Of a DNA stretch of 64,000 nt, positions 1 to 8,747 are shown in pieces (the stretch's first letter is position 1; each line of letters starts with the position of its first letter). The notes under the pieces are model-generated. The model did not search any database, was not told the DNA's origin, and was given only the letters and a program-made list of their open reading frames with translations. The position numbers and the translations under genes were made by a program. This stretch comes from CAVPMW01 sp963706515 (lineage in GTDB: Bacteria > Chloroflexota > Anaerolineae > Anaerolineales > UBA4823), in assembly GCA_963706515.1 (NCBI GenBank), contig CAVPMW010000010.1, positions 186,001-250,000 of the forward strand, in the 5' to 3' direction.

Positions 1-2
1 GC

Positions 3-321
3 GATCAGGTAGATGTTGTTGGGACGAGCAAAGGCAAAGGTTTCCAGGGCGCAGTAAAGCGCTACCACTTCCACGGTGGACCTAAGACCCACGGTCAGTC
101 GGATCGCGAGCGGGCCCCCGGCTCACGCGGCTCCACGACCACACCAGGTCGCGTCTATAAAGGGGCACGCGGTGCTGGTCATATGGGCTATCGACCGCGT
201 CACTGCCCAAAACCTGAAGGTGGTTTTGGTTGACGAGGAACGAAATCTCTTAGGCGTGCGCGGTGCAGTCCCTGGCCCTAAAGGCGGCGTGCTAGTGATC
301 AAGGAAATTCGTAAACAATAA
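3..321 (+). CDS. rplC: 50S ribosomal protein L3, C-terminal part (frameshifted)
   Basis: This is the C-terminal half of L3, an early-assembly 23S rRNA-binding protein; the N-terminus lies before the window. Frame 3 reads the family core, including GTSKGKGFQGAVKRYHFHGG, up to GHMG. The rest (DRVTAQNLKVV, ending GAVPGPKGGVLVIKE) is in another frame. Four bases (189-192) lie where one codon is expected between GHMG and DRVTAQN, so there is one extra base. It is first in a run of same-strand ribosomal genes in S10-operon order. Identity is secure; the frameshift is probably a sequence error. Confidence 0.9.
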
Positions 322-398
322 TCTCATGCCGCCGATGCGCATCTGAGAGAGGTCAAACAGGCCCTCAAGAGGCGTGAGCGAACTGGAGAGTTGCTACC

Positions 399-1029
399 AT
401 GGAAGTAGATGTCATGAACATGAAAGGGGAGAAGATGCGCACGAGTGGAGCTGCCAGCAGCCATCTTTGAAGCCCCGGTTAATCTGGATTTGATGCACCA
501 GGCGTACGTTCGCCAGATGGCGAATGCTCGCCTGGGAACGCATAAAACTAAAAGTCGCAGCGAAGTAGCTGGCGGTGGACACAAACCGTGGCGGCAGAAG
601 GGCACTGGACGCGCTCGCCAGGGATCGACCCGGGCTCCGCAGTGGGTTGGCGGTGGTAAAGCTCACACCCCAAAACCTCGCGACTATACCCAGGCAATGC
701 CGCGCAAGATGCGCCGGGCTGCGCTGCGCTCTGCCTTGAGTGCGAAGGCAGCTGAAGAGGCGATCGTCCTCGTGGATATGCTCTCCCTGCCCGAGGCTAA
801 GACAAAATTGATGGCGGAAGCGTTGGATAAGCTGGTGGGCAGCAACAGCGCTTTAGTAGTGATCCCCGAAAAGAACCCCGATTACGAGATTGTTATGCGA
901 GCAACCAACAACCTGGCCGCTGTAAAAATCCTGATGGCCAGCTACTTAAACGTTCGGGATCTAATGGTTTACGAGCGTCTGGTTCTTCCGGTCCAGGCTC
1001 TCGATGTTTTGGTAACCTACCTGGGTTAG
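399..1029 (+). CDS. rplD: 50S ribosomal protein L4 (frameshifted near start)
   Basis: L4 binds 23S rRNA and lines the exit tunnel; in some bacteria it also represses the S10 operon. ATG 399 follows GGAGAG and reads MEVDVMNMKGEKMRT. One extra A at 444 then shifts the frame to ELPAAIFEAPVNLDLMHQAY, continuing to the stop. Removing it gives a 209-residue protein, normal for the family. The Gly/Arg-rich tunnel loop (RSEVAGGGHKPWRQKGTGRA) is intact. It lies 77 bp after rplC and 12 bp before rplW. A GTG at 445 could open a shorter frame, but this would remove the conserved N-terminal strand. Confidence 0.93.
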
Positions 1030-1041
1030 GTGGAGGGAGAA

Positions 1042-1344
1042 ATGGCTACAATTTACGATGTACTTCGCCGCCCATTGGTGACTGAAAAGTCGAACTTCCA
1101 GAACAGCAAGCTGCACCAATACGTATTCGAGGTGGCAGATGATGCTAACAAGAATATGGTCAAGGATGCAGTAGAGACCCTTTTCGATGTCGATGTTCTG
1201 CGAGTAAATGTCATCAGAGTACCTGCTAAACGGACTCGGCGGGCTAAGAGCCGACGCTTGATGATCCGGCGCAGCGGTTATAAGAAAGCGATTGTAACCC
1301 TGGTTGCGGGCGATACCATCGATGTGTTTGAAGGAGTTAAGTGA
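1042..1344 (+). CDS. rplW: 50S ribosomal protein L23
   Basis: L23 sits at the tunnel exit and docks trigger factor and SRP. The 100-residue protein begins MATIYDVLRRPLVTEKS and keeps the family loop and the VNVIRVPAKRTRRAK rRNA-binding stretch. ATG 1042 is preferred over GTG 1030 because the strong GGAGGGAG site lies between them. The stop overlaps the rplB start (TGATG), so the two are probably translationally coupled. Confidence 0.96.
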   Translation: MATIYDVLRRPLVTEKSNFQNSKLHQYVFEVADDANKNMVKDAVETLFDVDVLRVNVIRVPAKRTRRAKSRRLMIRRSGYKKAIVTLVAGDTIDVFEGVK

Positions 1345-2180
1345 TGGCGGTAAAAAAATATAAGCCCATCACGCCCGGCCAGCGGGGGATGACGGGATAT
1401 ACATTCGAAGAGATTACCAAGACTTCTCCAGAAAGATCGCTGATCAAGCCGCTGAACAGATCTGGAGGCCGGAACGTGCACGGTAAAGTTACCGTGCGCC
1501 ATCGCGGTGGAGGAAGCCGGCAATTTATTCGCATGGTGGACTATAAACGTGAGAAACACGGCATTAGCGCCAGGGTGGCGGCTATCGAGTACGATCCCAA
1601 CCGGACCGCCCGGCTGGCGCTGCTCTTCTATGCGGACGGCGAGAAACGCTATATTGTCGCCCCTCTCGACTTGAAAGTGGGCGATGTGGTAATGGCTGGC
1701 CCGAGCGCTGAAGTGCGCCCGGGGAACTGCCTGCCGATTGCCAATATTCCGGTCGGCACCCTTGTCCATAATGTGGAATTGAAGGATGGTCGCGGGGGTC
1801 AGCTCGTCCGGGCAGCCGGCGGAGCAGCCCAGCTGCTTGCTAAAGAAGGGGACTTCGCTCAGGTCCGCATGCCTTCTGGAGAGGTGCGCCTCATCCGGCA
1901 GACTTGTTACGCAACCATCGGGCAGGTTGGAAATTTAGACCACAGCAATGTCAAATTGGGTAAGGCGGGTCGCAAGCGCCATCTGGGTATCCGCCCGACC
2001 GTGCGCGGAACGGCAATGTCGCCGCGCGATCACCCGCATGGCGGTGGTGAAGGTCGCCAACCTATTGGCATGCCGAGCCCGAAGAGTCCGTGGGGTAAAC
2101 CTACCTTGGGTAAAAAGACCCGGCGGAATAAAGTTACAGAAAAGTATATTGTCCGCCACCGGGGGAAAAAGCGCCGCTAG
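1344..2180 (+). CDS. rplB: 50S ribosomal protein L2
   Basis: L2 supports subunit association and the peptidyl-transferase centre. The 278-residue frame is intact and of family length. The conserved C-terminal block SPRDHPHGGGEGRQPIGMPS holds the universally conserved histidine near the active site. ATG 1344 overlaps the rplW stop; a GTG three bases earlier would add one residue. A 76 bp gap separates it from rpsS. Confidence 0.98.
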   Translation: MAVKKYKPITPGQRGMTGYTFEEITKTSPERSLIKPLNRSGGRNVHGKVTVRHRGGGSRQFIRMVDYKREKHGISARVAAIEYDPNRTARLALLFYADGEKRYIVAPLDLKVGDVVMAGPSAEVRPGNCLPIANIPVGTLVHNVELKDGRGGQLVRAAGGAAQLLAKEGDFAQVRMPSGEVRLIRQTCYATIGQVGNLDHSNVKLGKAGRKRHLGIRPTVRGTAMSPRDHPHGGGEGRQPIGMPSPKSPWGKPTLGKKTRRNKVTEKYIVRHRGKKRR

Positions 2181-2256
2181 CAGCGCGTTCCTCCCTTTAC
2201 TTCGACTTAAAGCATAGGTTGAACTGCCAAAGAGTCGATGAACTGGAGATCATACT

Positions 2257-2542
2257 ATGGGACGATCGTTGAAAAAAGGGCCATATATCTCGCCGAAATT
2301 GCTCAAGAAGATTGAAGCAATGAATGAGCGAAGTGACAAGACGTGTCATCCGCACCTGGAGCAGAGGCAGCACGATATTCCCGCAGATGGTGGGTCATAC
2401 CATTGCTGTCCACGATGGGCGCCGCCATGTTCCAATCTATATTACCGAAAATATGGTCGGGCACAAGCTGGGTGAGTTTGCACCCACACGCACCTTTCGG
2501 GGGCACATGGCTGAAAAGAAAACAGCCCCCAAAGTGAAATAA
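2257..2542 (+). CDS. rpsS: 30S ribosomal protein S19 (frameshifted)
   Basis: S19 binds the head of the 30S subunit with S13. The first frame gives MGRSLKKGPYISPKLLKKIEAMNERSDK. The second gives RVIRTWSRGSTIFPQMVGHT and ends at GHMAEKKTAPKVK. One extra base at 2341 separates them; without it the product is 94 residues, as expected. Both halves are unmistakable. rplV starts three bases after the stop. Confidence 0.94.
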
Positions 2543-2545
2543 GCT

Positions 2546-2893
2546 ATGGCAACCGATATTCGCGCCGAAGCTCGTTTCGTCTCTGTATCTGCCCAAAAAG
2601 CGCGCCTGGTTGTCGACCTCGTGCGCGGGCGCACGGTGAATGATGCCTTGGATGTGCTGAAGTTCACTCCTAATAAAGCCGCCCATCCGGTCTATAAAGT
2701 GGTGGCTTCGGCAATGGCCAATGCTGAGGAGAATTTCGGTGTCAGCCGCGATGACTTAATTGTCTATCGCATTTTTGCTGATGAGGCGCCGACACGTAAA
2801 TGGCGACGGTTTGGGGCGCGTGGGCGCTTCAAGCCATGGCTCCGACGCTCGTCGCATATAACCGTTATCCTGCGCGAACACGAAGTAGACTAG
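2546..2893 (+). CDS. rplV: 50S ribosomal protein L22
   Basis: This intact 115-residue L22 lines the exit tunnel; the beta-hairpin tip is the site of macrolide-resistance mutations in other bacteria. It reads MATDIRAEARFVSVSAQKAR, with RKWRRFGARGRFKPWLRRSS near the C-terminal hairpin. It sits tightly between rpsS (3 bp gap) and rpsC (18 bp gap with GGAG). Confidence 0.97.
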   Translation: MATDIRAEARFVSVSAQKARLVVDLVRGRTVNDALDVLKFTPNKAAHPVYKVVASAMANAEENFGVSRDDLIVYRIFADEAPTRKWRRFGARGRFKPWLRRSSHITVILREHEVD

Positions 2894-2911
2894 GAATTAG
2901 TAGGAGAGCAT

Positions 2912-3589
2912 ATGGGCCGTAAAGTAAATCCGATCGGTTTCCGTCTGAAAATCAACAAGACCTGGGATGGTCGCTGGTATGCCGAAGGTGAAGAATACGT
3001 AAATAACCTGCAGCAGGATTTTAATCTGCGGAAGCTGATCCGCAAAGAGGCAGACCGCGCCGGTGTTTCCCGCATCGAGATAGAACGGTTCCCGGGTAAA
3101 GCCAAGGTCGTAATCCATACCGCCAAACCGGGTATTTTAATTGGGCGCAAAGGCGAGAATGTCAAGAAGCTGCGCCAGAGCCTCGAAGCCCTGCTCGGCA
3201 AGAAAATCGACCTGGAAATTCGCGAGATCAAGTCGCCGGATACAGATGCATATCTGGTAGCGCATAATATCGCCGACCAGCTTGGAAGGCGGATCAGCTA
3301 CCAGCGGGCGATGAAACGCGCTCTGCAGCAAGCAATCCGCCAGGGCGGTGAAGGCATTCGTGTAGAAGTATCCGGTCGCCTGAGCGGAGCTGAAATGGCG
3401 CGCACGGTTAATATGCGCGAAGGCCGCGTTCCCCGGCAAACTTTGCGGGCGGATATCGACTACGCTATGGCAGAGGCGTATACGACGTACGGACGGATCG
3501 GGGTAAAAGTTTGGATTTATAACGGCGACAAAATGCCTGGCATCGAAGAAAAGATTGAGACCACAGATGGGGTGTACGTCAGCGAGTAG
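2912..3589 (+). CDS. rpsC: 30S ribosomal protein S3
   Basis: This intact 225-residue S3 forms part of the mRNA entry channel. The N-terminus reads MGRKVNPIGFRLKINKTWDG. The type II KH domain carries the ILIGRKGENVKKLR loop at about residues 76-90. The C-terminal domain has RISYQRAMKRALQQAIRQGG. It ends without a long acidic or basic tail. A 67 bp gap precedes rplP. Confidence 0.98.
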   Translation: MGRKVNPIGFRLKINKTWDGRWYAEGEEYVNNLQQDFNLRKLIRKEADRAGVSRIEIERFPGKAKVVIHTAKPGILIGRKGENVKKLRQSLEALLGKKIDLEIREIKSPDTDAYLVAHNIADQLGRRISYQRAMKRALQQAIRQGGEGIRVEVSGRLSGAEMARTVNMREGRVPRQTLRADIDYAMAEAYTTYGRIGVKVWIYNGDKMPGIEEKIETTDGVYVSE

Positions 3590-3656
3590 AACCTGCTGGG
3601 CAGCTGATACCCGGCTGTTATCCAGCTGTGAATGAAACGTAAGCGAGGTTGTTTTT

Positions 3657-4079
3657 ATGTTAATGCCTAAACGAGTTAAATGGCGCAAGCAAATGCGCGG
3701 GCGAATGAAGGGGAAAGCGTTGCGGGGAGCTGAAGTTGCTTTCGGTGATTTCGGCTTGCAAGCGCTGGAACCGGGATGGGTCTCAGCTCGGCAGATCGAA
3801 GCAGCCCGTAGAGCTATCGTGCGCGGCATGCGCCGCCGTGGAAAATTCTGGATCCGCATATTTCCCGACAAACCCTATACACGAAAACCGGCGGAGACCC
3901 GCATGGGGAAAGGTAAGGGCAATGTCGAGTATTGGGTGGCAGTGGTCAAACCAGGCCGGATTATGTTCGAGGTGGGTGGCGGGTTGCCCGAAGAAATATC
4001 CAGGGAAGCCCTCAAGTTGGCCCAGTATAAGCTGGGAATTAAAACCCGGATCGTCAGCCGTGAAGGCGGGAGTGAGTGA
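3657..4079 (+). CDS. rplP: 50S ribosomal protein L16
   Basis: L16 contacts the A-site tRNA and 5S rRNA. The 140-residue product starts MLMPKRVKWRKQMRGRMKG and carries RRGKFWIRIFPDKPYTRKP and the MGKGKGNVEYWVAVVKPGR block. ATG 3657 gives the usual MLMPKR start; ATG 3663 is also possible. The stop overlaps the rpmC start. Confidence 0.97.
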   Translation: MLMPKRVKWRKQMRGRMKGKALRGAEVAFGDFGLQALEPGWVSARQIEAARRAIVRGMRRRGKFWIRIFPDKPYTRKPAETRMGKGKGNVEYWVAVVKPGRIMFEVGGGLPEEISREALKLAQYKLGIKTRIVSREGGSE

Positions 4080-4273
4080 TGCCAAAGCAAGCAGTCCACG
4101 ACCTGACGACTGAAGAGCTGCATGCCCAGCTAAATGATGCCCGCGAAGAGCTGATGAAATTGCGCTTTCAACAGGCGACCGGCGAGTTAACCGATTTATC
4201 CCGTCTGAGCCAGACGCGCCGGCTGATTGCCCGCCTGATGACTGAACTAAATGGCCGCGACCAGACAGCCTGA
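4079..4273 (+). CDS. rpmC: 50S ribosomal protein L29
   Basis: This 64-residue two-helix protein (MPKQAVHDLTTEELHAQLND and so on) binds near the tunnel exit beside L23. ATG 4079 overlaps the rplP stop (TGATG); the GTG at 4076 is less likely. Length and the RRLIARLMTEL segment fit L29. rpsQ follows 14 bp later. Confidence 0.95.
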   Translation: MPKQAVHDLTTEELHAQLNDAREELMKLRFQQATGELTDLSRLSQTRRLIARLMTELNGRDQTA

Positions 4274-4287
4274 ATGGAGTGTGAGTG

Positions 4288-4572
4288 ATGAATAAACGAC
4301 GACGAATGTCTGGTATTGTGACCAGCGCAAAAATGCAGAAGACGGTCGTGGTGGAAATTTCCCGGACCTACCGTCACCGCCTGTATAAGAAAGTGGTGCA
4401 CATTCGCAAGCGAGTGATGGCTCATGATGAGCTCGGCTGTAAAGCTGGCGATTGGGTGCAAATTGTAGAAAGCCAACCGATCTCGGCACACAAGCGCTGG
4501 GTGGTGGAAACCATCCTCAGGCGTGATGCAGCAGGTGGGGAGACGCTGGCCGAGGCGGAGGTCCAGGCATGA
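4288..4572 (+). CDS. rpsQ: 30S ribosomal protein S17
   Basis: This intact OB-fold S17 of 94 residues begins MNKRRRMSGIVTSAKMQKTV and includes RVMAHDELGCKAGDWVQIVE and PISAHKRW. ATG 4288 is chosen over GTG 4285. A short C-terminal extension (GGETLAEAEVQA) goes beyond the usual 84-87 residues. It overlaps rplN by ATGA. Confidence 0.96.
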   Translation: MNKRRRMSGIVTSAKMQKTVVVEISRTYRHRLYKKVVHIRKRVMAHDELGCKAGDWVQIVESQPISAHKRWVVETILRRDAAGGETLAEAEVQA

Positions 4573-4941
4573 TCCAGCAAGAGACTCGCCTGAAAGTGGC
4601 TGATAATACCGGCGCTCGAGAATTGCTGGTGATCCATGTGCTTGGCGGTTCGATGCGGCATTATGGACGCGTCGGCGATATTGTTGTGGCTACCGTGAAA
4701 GCCGCCAGCCCGCAAGGTGCGGTTAAAAAAAGCGATATCGTCAAAGCCGTAATCGTTCGCTGCGCTAAGGAATGGCAGCGGGAAGACGGATCGACAATCC
4801 GCTTCGACGATAATGCGGCAGTTATCCTGGATCAGGACAGCAGAAACCCGCAGCGGGACGCGCATCTTTGGCCCGGTTGCACGAGAGCTGAGAGAAAAAG
4901 GATTCATGAAGATCGTTTCGCTGGCTCCGGAAGTTCTTTAA
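4569..4941 (+). CDS. rplN: 50S ribosomal protein L14 (frameshifted)
   Basis: L14 forms an intersubunit bridge. ATG 4569 overlaps the rpsQ stop and reads MIQQETRLKVADNTGAREL through to RFDDNAAVILDQDS. The family ending (GTRIFGPVARELREKGFMKI...SLAPEVL) is in the next frame. One extra base at 4851-4854 separates them; without it the product is 123 residues, standard for L14. rplX begins 37 bp later. Confidence 0.94.
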
Positions 4942-4978
4942 TACGAGCTGGTAGTAAGTGGAGATAGGAGCGAATACA

Positions 4979-5308
4979 ATGAGAGCAAAAATTCGCAAAG
5001 GCGATACAGTAGAAATCATCAGCGGCCGGCTTGAGGATAAAGGAAAGCGCGGTGAGGTGATAAAAGTCTTGCCAGAGGAAGGCACGGTGGTTGTGCAGGG
5101 ATTAAACATCCATAAAAAACACAAAAGCCAGGTCCAGACGCAATCTCGTTCTTTTACTCCTGGCATTATCGAGTTCGAAGCACCTCTCCACATTTCTAAT
5201 GTGATGCTGGTTTGCCCCAAATGCAATAAACCGGTCCGCGTGGGCATCCAGCGTTCTGAAGGTGAGATCCACAGGATTTGCCGCAATTGTGATTCTGTGA
5301 TCGACTAG
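4979..5308 (+). CDS. rplX: 50S ribosomal protein L24 with C-terminal Cys-pair tail
   Basis: L24 initiates 50S assembly. The 109-residue product starts MRAKIRKGDTVEIISGRLED (KOW motif) after a GGAGATAGGAG site, which favours ATG 4979 over in-frame starts upstream. The C-terminus holds CPKCNKPVRVG and CRNC, a two-CxxC arrangement able to bind zinc that occurs in many but not all bacterial L24 proteins. Confidence 0.96.
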   Translation: MRAKIRKGDTVEIISGRLEDKGKRGEVIKVLPEEGTVVVQGLNIHKKHKSQVQTQSRSFTPGIIEFEAPLHISNVMLVCPKCNKPVRVGIQRSEGEIHRICRNCDSVID

Positions 5309-5328
5309 TGCCGGTTTGGAGTGGAATA

Positions 5329-5877
5329 ATGGCTCATTATTTGAAAGAACGTTACACCAATGATATCGCCCCGGCCCTGTATAAGAGCTTGAGCTTATCG
5401 AATCCGATGGAAGTGCCGCGCGTGCAAAAGGTTGTGGTGAATATTGGCATGGGCGAGGCGTTAGAGAACGCCAAGTCGCTGGATGCTGCGGTTAGTGACC
5501 TGACCCAGATTACCGGTCAAAAACCGGTGATCACCAAAGCACGCAAAAGCATTGCAAACTTCAAGCTGCGTGAAGGCAGAGCGATTGGGGTGAAAGTCAC
5601 CCTGCGCGGCGGACGGATGTGGGCTTTCCTGGACCGGCTGATGAATATTGCCTTGCCCCGCGTGCGTGATTTCCGCGGCATATCGCCGAATGCATTTGAT
5701 GGGCGCGGAAATTACACGCTCGGCTTGCGCGAACAGCTCGTATTTCCCGAGATCGAATATGACAAGATCGATAAGCTGCGCGGGCTGGAGATCACGATCG
5801 TGACAACCGCTCGCAATGACCATGAGGGTCGACAATTACTACATATGTTGGGTATGCCTTTTATGAAGGAAGGTTAA
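5329..5877 (+). CDS. rplE: 50S ribosomal protein L5
   Basis: L5 binds 5S rRNA and contacts the P-site tRNA. The intact 182-residue protein reads MAHYLKERYTNDIAPALYKS, with VQKVVVNIGMGEALENAKSL and RDFRGISPNAFDGRGNYTLG. ATG 5329 is preferred over the GTG at 5308, which would add a non-conserved extension touching the rplX stop. Confidence 0.97.
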   Translation: MAHYLKERYTNDIAPALYKSLSLSNPMEVPRVQKVVVNIGMGEALENAKSLDAAVSDLTQITGQKPVITKARKSIANFKLREGRAIGVKVTLRGGRMWAFLDRLMNIALPRVRDFRGISPNAFDGRGNYTLGLREQLVFPEIEYDKIDKLRGLEITIVTTARNDHEGRQLLHMLGMPFMKEG

Positions 5878-5880
5878 TCG

Positions 5881-6063
5881 ATGGCGAAGAAAAGTATGCC
5901 TATCCGTGAAACTCGCCGGAAATACCCCACCCGGGTGCGCAACCGCTGCAAGCTTTGCGGAAGACCGCGCGGTTATATCCGCCGATTTGGATTGTGCCGC
6001 ATTTGTTTTCGCGAGCAGGCGCTGGATGGTAAGATCCCGGGCGTCGTAAAATCTTCCTGGTAG
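5881..6063 (+). CDS. rpsN: 30S ribosomal protein S14, zinc-binding type
   Basis: This 60-residue short S14 has four cysteines (CKLCGRPRG and CRICFREQA) forming the zinc knuckle of the type Z (C+) form. It starts three bases after rplE, in the usual spc position. Confidence 0.97.
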   Translation: MAKKSMPIRETRRKYPTRVRNRCKLCGRPRGYIRRFGLCRICFREQALDGKIPGVVKSSW

Positions 6064-6082
6064 CCGGACGGAGAGTGAAGAT

Positions 6083-6496
6083 ATGAGTTCCGCAGATCCA
6101 ATCAGTGACATGTTAACCCGCATCCGCAATGCGGTTATGGCAGGCCACACCACAGTAGCACTGCCCAGCTCAAAGATCAAGATCGCGATTGCCAAGATCT
6201 TGAAGGAAGAGGGCTATATCGCCAGCTTAGAAGTTGTCGATGGGAAAACACCTACCCAAAAAGTGTTGCGCCTGCGCCTGAAGTATGTCGGCGAACGACG
6301 GGAACGCCGCCCGGTGATCAGCGGACTGGAACGCGTCAGCCGTCCGGGACGCCGAGTTTATACTGGCAAAAAAGAAATCCCTTGGGTACTCTCTGGCATG
6401 GGTGTGGCTATCTTATCGACTCCCAAGGGAGTAATGACGGGGCAGCGTGCCCGCCAGTTAGGCGTGGGCGGTGAAGTCCTGTGCATGATTTGGTAA
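6083..6496 (+). CDS. rpsH: 30S ribosomal protein S8
   Basis: S8 is a primary 16S rRNA binder and in several bacteria the spc-operon regulator. The intact 137-residue protein reads MSSADPISDMLTRIRNAVMA, with ALPSSKIKIAIAKILKEEGY and the C-terminal GVMTGQRARQLGVGGEVLCM. A GGAGAG site precedes the ATG. An 84 bp spacer separates it from rplF. Confidence 0.97.
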   Translation: MSSADPISDMLTRIRNAVMAGHTTVALPSSKIKIAIAKILKEEGYIASLEVVDGKTPTQKVLRLRLKYVGERRERRPVISGLERVSRPGRRVYTGKKEIPWVLSGMGVAILSTPKGVMTGQRARQLGVGGEVLCMIW

Positions 6497-6580
6497 AGCA
6501 ATGCGGAAAGCCTCAGTGCGGTTTACCGGGAAAGCAGTCCAGGACCGCAGCGAGCAGGCTGTTTGCAGGAGGTAGGAACA

Positions 6581-7123
6581 GTGTCTAGAATTGGACGTAT
6601 GCCTGTGGTGATCCCCAAGGGCGTCGAGGTCAAGATCAAGGGTGCACAGGTCTGGGTTAAAGGACCGAAAGGCGAGCTCACTCGGACCTTTCCAGACTCA
6701 ATGACGATTAAGCTCGATGATGACAAGCTCGAGGTTCAGCGCGGCTCCGATGAGCGCCAGGATCGGGCTTTGCACGGAATGACGCGCGCATTAATCAACA
6801 ATATGGTTGTTGGAGTCAGCACGGGTTTTGTGAAAACTCTGGAAGTCAATGGTGTAGGTTACCGGGCGCAAATGAACGGCAAAAACCTGGTCTTGTATCT
6901 TGGTTTCTCTCATCCGGTAAATTTTGAACCCCCCAACGGGATTCAATTCGAAGTCGATGAAAGGACTCGCCAGGTGCGCGTACTCGGATACGATAAAGAA
7001 CTGGTCGGACAGATTGCTGCGGATGTCCGCAATATCCGCCCACCAGAGCCGTATAAAGGCAAAGGCATTAGATACCTGGACGAAAAAGTCCGCCGCAAAG
7101 CGGGTAAGACGGGTAAGGTGTAA
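6581..7123 (+). CDS. rplF: 50S ribosomal protein L6
   Basis: This intact L6 of 180 residues lies near the factor-binding site of the 50S subunit. The start is GTG 6581, placed seven bases after a full AGGAGGT site (6567-6573), giving SRIGRMPVVIPKGVEVKIKG. Both L6 repeats are present, and the second ends NIRPPEPYKGKGIRY. A longer in-frame start at 6563 lies before this site and is rejected. Confidence 0.97.
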   Translation: MSRIGRMPVVIPKGVEVKIKGAQVWVKGPKGELTRTFPDSMTIKLDDDKLEVQRGSDERQDRALHGMTRALINNMVVGVSTGFVKTLEVNGVGYRAQMNGKNLVLYLGFSHPVNFEPPNGIQFEVDERTRQVRVLGYDKELVGQIAADVRNIRPPEPYKGKGIRYLDEKVRRKAGKTGKV

Positions 7124-7126
7124 GCT

Positions 7127-7495
7127 ATGGCTGGGAAGAATTCTCGATCCAATGCTCGTGAACATCGCCATGAACGTGTCCGCAGACATCTCAGTGGAAC
7201 GCCAGAAAGGCCGCGCCTGAATGTGTTTCGCAGTACTGCTGAGATTTACGCTCAAGTAATCAACGATGCCGAAGGCAGCGTACTTGCATCAGCTTCAACG
7301 ATCGATCATGAGCTGCGAGCCAAGATGTCCGGCTTGAAAAAGAGCGAGCAAGCTCGCCTGGTAGGCGAGGCTATTGCGGAACGGGCGCGGGCGAAAGGCA
7401 TCCGCCAGGTCGTTTTTGACCGGGGAGGGTTCCGCTACCAGGGTCGCGTCAAAGAACTGGCAGAAGCAGCGCGCAAGGGCGGCCTGGAGTTCTAG
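7127..7495 (+). CDS. rplR: 50S ribosomal protein L18
   Basis: This 122-residue protein binds 5S rRNA with L5. A basic N-terminus (MAGKNSRSNAREHRHERVRR) is followed by LSGTPERPRLNVFRS and the C-terminal FDRGGFRYQGRVKELAEAAR. It is intact and starts 3 bp after rplF. Confidence 0.97.
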   Translation: MAGKNSRSNAREHRHERVRRHLSGTPERPRLNVFRSTAEIYAQVINDAEGSVLASASTIDHELRAKMSGLKKSEQARLVGEAIAERARAKGIRQVVFDRGGFRYQGRVKELAEAARKGGLEF

Positions 7496-7528
7496 GAGCC
7501 ATCGGGCAGCCTCTCTAAGGAGAATAAT

Positions 7529-8053
7529 ATGAGTGAATACGAGTTCACGGAGTTTTCACAGACCGAATATGATGAGCGTGTGGTAGATATCGCCCGGGTC
7601 GCAAAGGTAGTCAAGGGAGGCCGCCGGTTCTCCTTCAGAGTTACCGTTGTTGTCGGTGATAACCGCGGCAATGTCGGGATCGGCATTGGCAAAGCGAACG
7701 CAGTTCCGGATGCCATGCGCAAAGCATCGGACAAGGCTCACCGTGATATGCACAAGGTGGCTTTATTCAAGACGACCATTCCCCACGAAGTGATCGGGAA
7801 GGTCGGCGGTGCGATTGTCCTGCTTAAACCGGCTTCACCGGGGACCGGCGTAATCGCTGGGGGAGGCGTACGTGCAGTTGTAGAAGCTGCGGGTGTTTCA
7901 GACATCCTCACCAAATCCCTGGGCAGCAGCAATATCCTGAACGTGGTCACTGCTACCATGCAGGCGCTCAGCCAGCTCAAATCCCCGGCGGACGAAGCTG
8001 CCAAGCGCGGAAAATCACCCAAAGACCTGATGCCTTACTGGGAGCGAAAGTAA
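7529..8053 (+). CDS. rpsE: 30S ribosomal protein S5
   Basis: S5 helps unwind mRNA at the entry channel and affects decoding accuracy. The intact 174-residue protein has the S5 N-domain (VVKGGRRFSFRVTVVVGDNR then GNVGIGIGKA) and the C-domain (GTGVIAGGGVRAVVEAAGV). A TAAGGAG site precedes ATG 7529. rpmD starts one base after the stop. Confidence 0.98.
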   Translation: MSEYEFTEFSQTEYDERVVDIARVAKVVKGGRRFSFRVTVVVGDNRGNVGIGIGKANAVPDAMRKASDKAHRDMHKVALFKTTIPHEVIGKVGGAIVLLKPASPGTGVIAGGGVRAVVEAAGVSDILTKSLGSSNILNVVTATMQALSQLKSPADEAAKRGKSPKDLMPYWERK

Positions 8054-8054
8054 C

Positions 8055-8258
8055 ATGGCTAAGAAGGCGCAACCAAAAGAAAAGGTGCTTCGCATTACTC
8101 TGGTGAAAAGCACGATCGGATATTCACAGCGGCACAAAGCTACTGTGAGAGCGCTTGGCTTACGTAAGCTGCATCAATCGGTCGATCAGGTGGATACACC
8201 TGTCCTGCGGGGTATGCTGGCTAAAGTCAACCATCTGGTTAGTATTGAAGAAGTATAG
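8055..8258 (+). CDS. rpmD: 50S ribosomal protein L30
   Basis: This is a 67-residue L30 (LRITLVKSTIGYSQRHKATV then RALGLRKL). A short basic N-terminal extension, MAKKAQPKEK, precedes the core. It occupies the standard position between rpsE and rplO. Confidence 0.96.
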   Translation: MAKKAQPKEKVLRITLVKSTIGYSQRHKATVRALGLRKLHQSVDQVDTPVLRGMLAKVNHLVSIEEV

Positions 8259-8267
8259 GTACTTAAA

Positions 8268-8723
8268 ATGAAACTCCATGATCTGAAACCCCAGGAAGGC
8301 TCGAAGAAAAAGCGCAAACGCGTTGGACGTGGGATTTCCGCCGGGCAGGGCAAGACCGCCGGGCGGGGGACTAAGGGACAGGGTGCACGGGCGGGCGGCG
8401 GCACTCGCTTATATCACCAGGGCGGCAACCTGCCATTTTTCAGACGCTTGCCTTTTAAGCGGGGCGAAGGGTTTACCCCGCTTCACCAGGTCGAATACAA
8501 CGAGGTAAACCTCGATCAGCTGAGCGGCTTCAAGAAAGGCAGCCAGGTCAATCCGGTAAGCTTAGTAGAGGCAAGGCTTCTGCGTAATCCGGCTCACCCG
8601 GTTGCATTATTGGGACGCGGAGATGTCAGTGTGCCATTAAAAGTGCAGGTACACAAGATTAGTAAAAGTGCCCAGGCAAAAATCGAGGCTGCTGGCGGCA
8701 GCGTCGACATCATAAAGGATTGA
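8268..8723 (+). CDS. rplO: 50S ribosomal protein L15
   Basis: This intact 151-residue L15 has an extended N-terminal arm rich in Gly, Lys and Arg (KRKRVGRGISAGQGKTAGRG), followed by the globular domain with PLKVQVHKISKSAQAKIEAA. The arm enters 23S rRNA. It starts 9 bp after rpmD; secY follows after 24 bp with an AAGGAG site. Confidence 0.97.
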   Translation: MKLHDLKPQEGSKKKRKRVGRGISAGQGKTAGRGTKGQGARAGGGTRLYHQGGNLPFFRRLPFKRGEGFTPLHQVEYNEVNLDQLSGFKKGSQVNPVSLVEARLLRNPAHPVALLGRGDVSVPLKVQVHKISKSAQAKIEAAGGSVDIIKD

Positions 8724-8747
8724 TCTGACGACAAGGAGCTGAAAAAT